Assembly: GCA_938085045.1 (NCBI GenBank)
Contig: CALKGI010000156.1
Coordinates: forward strand, 1 to 46,520
Direction of reading: 5' to 3'
Source of the DNA: an uncultured Alteromonadaceae bacterium
GTDB lineage: Bacteria; Pseudomonadota; Gammaproteobacteria; Enterobacterales; Alteromonadaceae
DNA: 46,520 nt
The position numbers and the translations under genes are program-made. Below, one piece after another: positions 36,563 through 42,571 of the stretch (within the stretch, counting starts at the first letter, position 1; each line of letters begins with the position of its first letter). Below the pieces are notes generated by a model, which was given only the letters and a program-made list of their open reading frames with translations, was not told the origin of the DNA and ran no database searches.

Positions 36563-37702
36563 ATGAAAAGCCGATCAATCAACAGCATCCATCAAATTGA
36601 GCCCAAGCAATGGCAAACCTTGTTTGATCAAGATTACCCGTTCACCCGCCATGAGTTTTTAGCTGCCCTTGAAGACAGTGGCTGCACCACAGAAAAAAGC
36701 GGCTGGCAGGTGCAACACATATTAATTTTTGATGAAGAACAACTCATTGCCGCTATGCCCTGTTACATCAAAACCCATTCTTACGGCGAATATATCTTTG
36801 ATTGGTCATGGGCCGATGCTTACCATAAACATGGCATCAACTATTATCCAAAAATCGTTTGTGCCATTCCCTACACACCCGCTACCGGTCCTCGGCTTGG
36901 CATCAATAAAGCTTTTCAATCAAACACAGCAACCATTTTCAACTGTATAAACGAAACTCTTCAAGCATTAGCCGCAGGCATTGGCGCCACCAACTGGCAA
37001 TGTTTGTTCCCAACTAAAGAGTTAAGCGACCAGTTTAAAGAAAAAGGCTGGTTACAACGAGTCGATGTGCAATTTCATTGGTTCAATCGAAATTATCAAG
37101 TTTTCGATGATTTTACCGCCACGTTTGCCTCACGAAAACGCAAGAATCTGCTCAAAGAGCGCCGTAAAATAACAGATTCAACCATTCAAATTAACAAAGT
37201 CGAAGGGGCCGATATTTCAGAAGAAATATGGCAACGTTTTTTCATGTTTTATCAAGCAACTTACCTTAAACGTTCCCGCCATGGTGGCTATTTGAACCTT
37301 GAGTTATTTTTAAAACTGGCCGATACGATGCCAGAAAATATCATGATGGTCGTTGCCACAGATGCGCAAAATATTGTAGCGGCGGCTTTATATTTCAAAT
37401 CTAACAATACCCTTTTTGGACGCTATTGGGGTTGTATCGAAGAACATCAATTCTTGCATTTTGAGTGCTGCTATTATCAAGGCATTGAATACTGCATTAC
37501 CCACAACTTAACCAAATTTGATGCCGGTGCACAAGGCGAGCACAAAATTCAACGAGGTTTTGAGCCAGTAATCACTTATGCCAATTATCATATTCTACAT
37601 CCTCAGTTTGGCCCTGCCATTGCCGATTTTCTTGTTCAAGAACAGTTGCATAACAATCAATATATAGAAGCAGCCAAGGCTAAATTACCCTTTAAAAACT
37701 GA
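36563..37702 (+). CDS. FemAB-like (DUF482) GNAT-fold protein
   Basis: 379 aa. It matches the DUF482/FemAB-like family of double-GNAT-fold proteins: PCYIKTHSYGEYIFDWSWADAYHKHGINYYPKIVCAIPYTPATGPRLG, then FASRKRKNLLKERRKI, HGGYLNLELFLKLADTMP and FDAGAQGEHKIQRGFEPV are characteristic blocks. FemAB relatives attach amino acids from aminoacyl-tRNA to peptidoglycan precursors, but in this Gram-negative subfamily the reaction is unknown. It ends about 95 bases before the secDF leader. Confidence 0.85.
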   Translation: MKSRSINSIHQIEPKQWQTLFDQDYPFTRHEFLAALEDSGCTTEKSGWQVQHILIFDEEQLIAAMPCYIKTHSYGEYIFDWSWADAYHKHGINYYPKIVCAIPYTPATGPRLGINKAFQSNTATIFNCINETLQALAAGIGATNWQCLFPTKELSDQFKEKGWLQRVDVQFHWFNRNYQVFDDFTATFASRKRKNLLKERRKITDSTIQINKVEGADISEEIWQRFFMFYQATYLKRSRHGGYLNLELFLKLADTMPENIMMVVATDAQNIVAAALYFKSNNTLFGRYWGCIEEHQFLHFECCYYQGIEYCITHNLTKFDAGAQGEHKIQRGFEPVITYANYHILHPQFGPAIADFLVQEQLHNNQYIEAAKAKLPFKN

Positions 37703-37798
37703 GTGTTTTTTAAGCTTTTTTGAGCCAAGGGGTTGAAATGTGACTTCGCCATCTCCATAATCCTTTCATCCTTAATTCTTGGTGCGTAAACCGTTTAG

Positions 37799-38227
37799 AT
37801 GAATTTGTTGAAAGTTTGGTTGGTCATTGCTGGAATGTTTTTAAGCTTGTCGGTTACGGCAGGTGGGCATTCGGCTGAGCTTCAAACAAACAACGTTTTA
37901 ATCGAACAAGTTTCACAACAAGCCCCTAACAACATTGACAAAATGCTCGTCAGACGAGGTGAACAAGAGAACAAACCTGAGTTTGTTGCAGACGCACCGC
38001 GCATTGTAAATCATCGTTCAGTTTTGTTTTTGGCCGACTCACAAGCCAAACCCGAATTTAGAGTCGAATTTGAATTAAATCCACCCGATTTGTCTACCGG
38101 TCGTTTCGATCGCAGTAAAATCACCACCGTCCCTTGGTTTTTACTCTCGTCAGCGGGCAAAACCCGCGTTAGTGGCTGGAAAGACGGTAACAGTCTTTAC
38201 ACCGCCTGCATCACCTACTACAGCTAA
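37799..38227 (+). CDS. Secreted leader peptide, candidate VemP-like Sec-monitoring arrest protein
   Basis: 142 aa. The N-terminus MNLLKVWLVIAGMFLSLSVTAGG is a Sec signal peptide with likely cleavage after VTA. The middle is hydrophilic with no domain I recognise. The C-terminus TRVSGWKDGNSLYTA runs into six more residues and the stop. Compared with the VemP arrest motif as I recall it (HRIxGWKETNAMYVALN...), Arg, Gly-Trp-Lys, Asn, Tyr and Ala coincide and I/V, E/D, A/S and M/L are conservative. VemP is a Vibrio secreted regulatory peptide encoded just upstream of secDF2 that stalls its own ribosome until pulled by the Sec machinery. Position, length (VemP is about 159 aa), signal peptide and C-terminus all fit. 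The stop comes about two codons before the glutamine at which VemP stalls, so the stall site would differ. Confidence 0.72.
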   Translation: MNLLKVWLVIAGMFLSLSVTAGGHSAELQTNNVLIEQVSQQAPNNIDKMLVRRGEQENKPEFVADAPRIVNHRSVLFLADSQAKPEFRVEFELNPPDLSTGRFDRSKITTVPWFLLSSAGKTRVSGWKDGNSLYTACITYYS

Positions 38228-38402
38228 CCTCCTTGTTATTTCGCCAAACTCAGGCGCTCATTCCTGCGCTCTGTGGCATTTAAAATTTAGTATCACAATT
38301 TTAATGGATTTTTGACGGCATTGTTGCCGCTCAAATCCCTCTGATCAGCCCTATTGCAACTTTTATTTCGGCAAAAGGCATTGATCAAGCAAGGAAAAGA
38401 CA
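38228..38402 (+). promoter_or_regulatory. Structured leader RNA that can mask the secD ribosome-binding site
   Basis: Directly after the leader stop is CCTCCTTG. UCCUUGUU (38230-38237) can pair with AGCAAGGA (38388-38395, one G-U), which contains the secD Shine-Dalgarno AAGGA seven bases before the ATG. Between these arms are three hairpins: CAGGCGC/GCGC(U)CUG (38251-38273), UUAAAAUU/AAUUUUAA (38280-38304), and GGAUU..UGACGGCA/UGCCG.UCAAAUCC (38306-38338). A ribosome halted at the last leader codons would cover 38230-38235 and free the secD site. Base pairing is seen in sequence; the switch is inferred. Confidence 0.6.
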
Positions 38403-40220
38403 ATGAAAGCAAAAAATACTCCGGCCAACCGGTTTGCCCTTTGGCAATATCTGGTGCTGGCTATCACCATCATCATACTGGCCATCAGCGCCCTGCCCAA
38501 CCTTTACGGCGAACATGCTGCGGTGAATATCACCAGCAAAGTGCGCGATATACACAACCTCGATTCTGACAGATTGAATCAGGCATTGGCCGACCACCAA
38601 ATCGGCGTAAGAAAAATCACCACCAACAATGATAAAACCACAGTGTTGTTACAATCAACTGAACAGCAACAAGCCGCCCAACAGCATTTAAAAACCTACC
38701 TTGGTGAAGGTTACTCAGTTGCTATGTCGATGCAAGCTGCGGCACCTAACTGGCTGATGGATATCGGCGCAGCACCCATTAAACTGGGGTTAGACTTACG
38801 TGGTGGTGTACAGTTTTTATTGGATGTAGACACTGATGTTGCCATCAATGACCGACTTGAACAAATTAAAGATCAGGCCAAGCAACAAATTCGCCAAGCC
38901 CATTTATACGGCGCCAAAGTACGAGTTTCAGGACAAGACAAAGTCGTTATTGACTATCCCGAAAAAGACTTTGAAAAAATGGCCGATATCAAGCGTACAT
39001 TGAAACAACTTTACCCTGACTTACTGCACAAGCGTGAAGATTCTGGCACATTCTCAATTCACTTCACTGACCAAACCAAAACGGTTTTCGAACACGAAAT
39101 AATCAAACAAAACTTGCATACATTACGAGGACGAATAGAAGAGCTAGGGATCACCGAAGCAGTCACCCAGCGCCAAGGTAAAAACCGCATTCGTGTCGAA
39201 TTGCCGGGTGTACAAGACCCAACAGAAGCCAGACGTATCATCGGCGCAACGGCGTCACTAGATTTTTACAAACTCAAAGAAACTGGCGGAAAAGCCTTTA
39301 AAACCGAAGATGGCAGAACGGTTAAACTTCATAAAACCCCGGTATTGGCAGGCAAGCACATCAAAGATGCTCGCTCAGGCGTAGACGAAATGGGCATGCC
39401 ACTGGTTAACTTGTTCCTTGACGCGCAAGGCGGCAAAGTAATGACCAAGCATTCGCAAAAGTTCGTGGGTAAACCCATGGTCACTGTGTTTTCAGAATAT
39501 TCTAAAAATGACCAAGGTAAGTCGATTAAAACCAGCAAAATCATCAATATGGCCACCATACAATCGGTTTTAGGGTCGCGATTCAGCATCACCAACATGC
39601 AAAGCCCGCAAGAAGCACAAGAGCTGGCCCTGTTACTGCGCGCAGGTTCATTGACGGCGCCTGTGACCATAGTTGGTGAAAGCAGCATCGGCCCATCATT
39701 GGGTCAAGAGAACATCAACAACGGCATGGCCGCATTAATGCTGGGCATGGGCATCATTTTGGCATTTATGGCCCTTTGGTATCGCAGACTAGGGTTTGTC
39801 GCCAATACCGCACTGGTTTTCAATCTAGTATGTTTAATGGGTTTAATGTCGCTTCTTCCGGGCGTTGTATTAACTATGCCAGGCATCGCCGGACTGGTAT
39901 TGACAGTGGGCATGGCAGTCGACACTAACGTATTAATATTTGAACGCATAAAAGAAGAATCCAAAAAAGGGCGCAGTTTACAGTCGGCGGTTGAGCATGG
40001 CTACAACAATGCTTTTGCCACCATACTCGACGCCAACATCACCACAGGTATCACCGCTATGATCCTCTACACCGTAGGTTATGGTCCAGTCAAAGGCTTT
40101 GCAATCACCTTAGAATTGGGCCTATTGACTAGCATGTTCACTGGCGTTTTCGCCTCTCGTGCCATGGTCAACCTAATGTTAGCTAGAAGCAGCCGTTTAT
40201 TAAAAGGAGTTACAGCATGA
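38403..40220 (+). CDS. secD: Protein translocase subunit SecD
   Basis: 605 aa. A first membrane helix (about 12-30) is followed by a large periplasmic domain with GLDLRGGVQFLLDVD and RGRIEELGITEAVTQRQGKNRIRVELPG, then five C-terminal helices (from about 443) with the conserved GMAVDTNVLIFERIKEE, whose Asp is part of the ion path. SecDF uses proton or sodium motive force to pull preproteins out of SecYEG. The start ATG 38403 has AAGGA seven bases upstream, which may be masked by RNA pairing. yajC, the usual neighbour of the main secDF, is absent, so this may be a second SecDF set as in vibrios. Confidence 0.95.
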   Translation: MKAKNTPANRFALWQYLVLAITIIILAISALPNLYGEHAAVNITSKVRDIHNLDSDRLNQALADHQIGVRKITTNNDKTTVLLQSTEQQQAAQQHLKTYLGEGYSVAMSMQAAAPNWLMDIGAAPIKLGLDLRGGVQFLLDVDTDVAINDRLEQIKDQAKQQIRQAHLYGAKVRVSGQDKVVIDYPEKDFEKMADIKRTLKQLYPDLLHKREDSGTFSIHFTDQTKTVFEHEIIKQNLHTLRGRIEELGITEAVTQRQGKNRIRVELPGVQDPTEARRIIGATASLDFYKLKETGGKAFKTEDGRTVKLHKTPVLAGKHIKDARSGVDEMGMPLVNLFLDAQGGKVMTKHSQKFVGKPMVTVFSEYSKNDQGKSIKTSKIINMATIQSVLGSRFSITNMQSPQEAQELALLLRAGSLTAPVTIVGESSIGPSLGQENINNGMAALMLGMGIILAFMALWYRRLGFVANTALVFNLVCLMGLMSLLPGVVLTMPGIAGLVLTVGMAVDTNVLIFERIKEESKKGRSLQSAVEHGYNNAFATILDANITTGITAMILYTVGYGPVKGFAITLELGLLTSMFTGVFASRAMVNLMLARSSRLLKGVTA

Positions 40221-41122
40221 ACAACCAAGCCATCACAAAAATGCGCCTTACAGGGCTAAAAGCCGCCGCCGTACTAATGCTGGTATCTATTGCCATGATA
40301 TTTATCAACGGGCTCAATCTGGGCATAGATTTCACCGGCGGGGTTATCACCCGCTTCACCACCAGCGAATCTGTCGCCCCGCAACAAATGCAAGCATTAT
40401 TAGACGATAGCCTGATAGGCCAGTTTGATGTAAAAAGCAGCAAAAATGCAACCGAGTGGACAGTACAACAAGCCGCTAACGAAAAAAAGCAACACTACAA
40501 ACAATGGCTCGACAACATTAGCCAAGCCGGCGAAATCGGCGTCAAATTCCTTGATTCTGATTTCATAGGTCCGGCTGTTGGAGACGAGTTAATTAACCAA
40601 GGTGGATTGGCGTTGATTGCCTCGCTAGTTGCCATCATGCTGTACTTGGCTGTTCGCTTTGAATGGCGCTTAGCCGCAGGCTCAATCGCTGCTTTGTTCC
40701 ACGACGTGACAGTGGTATTGGGCGTATTCGCCGCTTTTAAGCTCGAATTCGACCTAACTGTACTAGCCGCCATCCTTGCGGTAATAGGCTATTCGCTCAA
40801 CGATTCAATCATTGTGGCCGACAGAATGCGAGAGCTGATGCGCATGAACAAAAACAGCAAACTCGACAGAATAGTCAACGCAGCCATAGCATCAACCATG
40901 ACCCGAACCCTAATCACCTCAGGCACAACACTGGCCACCATAGGTTCAATTTGGTTCTTGGCAGGTAGCCCGCTTGAAGGTTTTGCAGTGTCGTTATTTG
41001 TGGGGATATTGGTGGGCACCTTGTCATCGATTTGCATTTCGGCGACAGTGCCCGGGTTGCTCGGGCTTGATGTTGACTACTACAAGCTCAAACCGGATTC
41101 AGAGCAGTTGCTAGAGCCATGA
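40217..41122 (+). CDS. secF: Protein translocase subunit SecF
   Basis: 301 aa. The N-terminal helix is followed by GLNLGIDFTGGVITRF, the conserved SecF motif, then a short periplasmic domain and five helices containing VIGYSLNDSIIVADRMRE and TRTLITSGTTLATIGSIWFLAG, both family signatures. It forms the SecDF complex with the preceding gene, whose stop it overlaps by ATGA. An inverted-repeat element follows at 41138. Confidence 0.95.
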   Translation: MNNQAITKMRLTGLKAAAVLMLVSIAMIFINGLNLGIDFTGGVITRFTTSESVAPQQMQALLDDSLIGQFDVKSSKNATEWTVQQAANEKKQHYKQWLDNISQAGEIGVKFLDSDFIGPAVGDELINQGGLALIASLVAIMLYLAVRFEWRLAAGSIAALFHDVTVVLGVFAAFKLEFDLTVLAAILAVIGYSLNDSIIVADRMRELMRMNKNSKLDRIVNAAIASTMTRTLITSGTTLATIGSIWFLAGSPLEGFAVSLFVGILVGTLSSICISATVPGLLGLDVDYYKLKPDSEQLLEP

Positions 41123-41137
41123 GTATCTAAATTCTTA

Positions 41138-41186
41138 TCGTAGGCGATACCTCAAGATTTGAGCGAGATTGAAGTCTCGCCTACGA
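41138..41186. repeat. REP/MITE-like inverted repeat element
   Basis: TCGTAGGCGA (41138-41147) and TCGCCTACGA (41177-41186) are perfect 10-bp arms around 29 bases. A nested smaller palindrome, GCGAGA...TCTCGC (41163-41180), uses the right arm. A related half-copy in the same window lies at 13384-13410. Placement just after secF suggests a dispersed extragenic palindrome; it could also act as a weak terminator, though no T tract follows. Confidence 0.6.
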
Positions 41187-41291
41187 ATAAATCATCGACA
41201 TTTTTATGCTTAAGTGACAGACAACAACGAGAAATCCCAATAAGGGAATAGACAGTGTCGATTTAATCCACTATAGTGATAGATATCAAAA

Positions 41292-41308
41292 GTACATACC
41301 AAATGTAC
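41292..41308. promoter_or_regulatory. Putative vapBC operator
   Basis: GTACAT (41292-41297) and ATGTAC (41303-41308) form an inverted repeat with a 5-base centre, about 40 bases upstream of vapB. A second perfect palindrome, CACTATAGTG, is at 41269-41278. VapB-type antitoxins bind such sites; which is used is not known. Confidence 0.45.
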
Positions 41309-41348
41309 CTGTCAACTATACCCATAAACATAAGCGGGAGAAAATGCC

Positions 41349-41579
41349 ATGGATACAGCCAAGTTATTTCAAACAGGTCGCTCTCAAGCCGTGCGTTTAC
41401 CCAAAGCGTTCAGAATGCCAGGTACCGAGGTAAAAATCCGCAAAGAAGGCAACAAGGTGATTTTAGAACCCGTTAATGCCACTTGGGATTCTTTATTGTC
41501 TTCACTTGATGAATTTCCCGATGACTTTATGGCCGATGGTCGCTACCAGCCGACCATGCAGGAAAGAGAAGACTTTTAA
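41349..41579 (+). CDS. vapB: VapB antitoxin (AbrB/SpoVT type)
   Basis: 76 aa. The N-terminal swapped-hairpin domain MDTAKLFQTGRSQAVRLPKAFRM..EVKIRKEGNKVILEP is the VapB form of AbrB DNA-binding proteins. The C-terminus (WDSLLSSLDEFPDDFMADGR) is the flexible part that binds VapC. GGGAG lies 8 bases upstream. The stop overlaps the vapC start by one base (TAATG). Confidence 0.93.
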   Translation: MDTAKLFQTGRSQAVRLPKAFRMPGTEVKIRKEGNKVILEPVNATWDSLLSSLDEFPDDFMADGRYQPTMQEREDF

Positions 41580-41980
41580 TGCGTTACCTACTTGATACCG
41601 ATATTTGCATTTATCTTATCAAACAAAAGCCACCTGAGGTTATTCAAAGGTTAACCCAAATTGAACCGTGCGATGTTGCCTTGTCAGTGATCAGTCTGTT
41701 CGAAATGAAGTTTGGCGTTGAAAAATCTAACCAACGACTAAAATCAGATCAAGCTCTAAGCCGTTTTGTCGAATCCATTCACTATCTGCTGCCGATGGAC
41801 GAACTCGCAGCCAGCCACGCCGCCAAAATTCGCGCCCAATTGAAACGTCAAGGCCAACCAATTGGCCCTTATGATTTATTAATTGCGGCGATTGCTTTGG
41901 CCAATAACTTAACTTTAGTCAGCAACAATACCCGTGAGTTTGAGCGAGTTGATGGGTTGAAGTTAGAAAATTGGGTTTGA
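41579..41980 (+). CDS. vapC: VapC toxin (PIN-domain ribonuclease)
   Basis: 133 aa. The PIN catalytic acids are in YLLDTDICIYLI (Asp6 and Asp8 region), FEMKFGVEKS (Glu), and PIGPYDLLIAAIALANNLTLVSNNTREFERV (Asp). These bind Mg and cleave RNA, in many family members the initiator tRNA. It is a typical length and translationally coupled to vapB. Confidence 0.93.
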   Translation: MRYLLDTDICIYLIKQKPPEVIQRLTQIEPCDVALSVISLFEMKFGVEKSNQRLKSDQALSRFVESIHYLLPMDELAASHAAKIRAQLKRQGQPIGPYDLLIAAIALANNLTLVSNNTREFERVDGLKLENWV

Positions 41981-42132
41981 TTTTTAACCGCCATTAAACA
42001 ATAGGTTAACCCACCAACAAGACTCGTCAGCGCATTAACCATGATGCGTTACAGTTCGCTCTTTTCTGCCCACATTCTCAAATCTTTCTAAGCCCGAATT
42101 AAATAGACAATTCATCACCCACATAAAAACCA

Positions 42133-42160
42133 TTGACATCTACTACATATGTAGTAGAGT
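42133..42160 (+). promoter_or_regulatory. blaI-M56 promoter
   Basis: A perfect TTGACA (-35, 42133-42138) lies 16 bases before TAGAGT (-10, 42155-42160, 4 of 6 consensus bases). Operator 1 fills the spacer, so repressor binding would block RNA polymerase. Confidence 0.55.
42139..42158. promoter_or_regulatory. BlaI-type operator 1
   Basis: TCTACTACATATGTAGTAGA is a perfect 20-bp palindrome with the TACTACA/TGTAGTA half-sites typical of BlaI/MecI operators. It lies between the -35 and -10 of the blaI-M56 promoter. Confidence 0.88.
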
Positions 42161-42163
42161 TAT

Positions 42164-42179
42164 TACTACACATGTAGTA
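42164..42179. promoter_or_regulatory. BlaI-type operator 2
   Basis: TACTACACATGTAGTA has the same half-sites as operator 1 with a single central mismatch, centred 23 bases downstream. It would cover the transcription start. Two operators spaced by about two helical turns fit cooperative binding of two repressor dimers. Confidence 0.85.
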
Positions 42180-42202
42180 GAACACAATATTGGGCACCTA
42201 AA

Positions 42203-42571
42203 ATGACAGGCACAGTAAAACTCAGCGATCAACAATACGCCATAATGCAGGTTTTATGGGACAACGGCAGCGCCAGTGCTAAGCAAGTACAAATTGAGCT
42301 AGCCGATGAAGGCTGGGCCCACACCACCATTGGTACTGTGCTTTCTCGCCTTGAAAAGAAAGATATCTTAGCGTCTGAAACGGTAGGTCGTGAACGTAAA
42401 TATCGTCCATTAATTCAAGAAGGCGATGTTAAACGTTCGATGGTGTCTAACCTAGTGTCGGCGCTTTTTAAAGGCGACTCTAAGCAATTGCTAGCGCACT
42501 TGCTTAAAGAAGGTGAGATAGACAAAAACGACCTCAAAGACATTGGCGACCTGCTCGACAAGGATAAATGA
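42203..42571 (+). CDS. BlaI/MecI/CopY family transcriptional repressor
   Basis: 122 aa winged-helix repressor: LSDQQYAIMQVLWDNGSASAKQVQIEL and WAHTTIGTVLSRLEKKDILASETVGRERKYRPLI are the BlaI/MecI signature, and the C-terminal helical part (about 80-122) dimerises. In classical systems it is cleaved after the BlaR1 sensor detects beta-lactam. Two palindromic operators sit in its own promoter. It overlaps the M56 gene by ATGA. Confidence 0.93.
   Translation: MTGTVKLSDQQYAIMQVLWDNGSASAKQVQIELADEGWAHTTIGTVLSRLEKKDILASETVGRERKYRPLIQEGDVKRSMVSNLVSALFKGDSKQLLAHLLKEGEIDKNDLKDIGDLLDKDK

Noticed and set aside
38306..38338. Strong hairpin before secD as a terminator separating leader and secD
   Set aside because: Followed by CTCTGATCAG rather than T residues, so it is better explained as part of a leader RNA fold.
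41269..41278. CACTATAGTG as an independent mobile-element end
   Set aside because: Too short, no direct repeats around it; more simply part of the vapBC control region.
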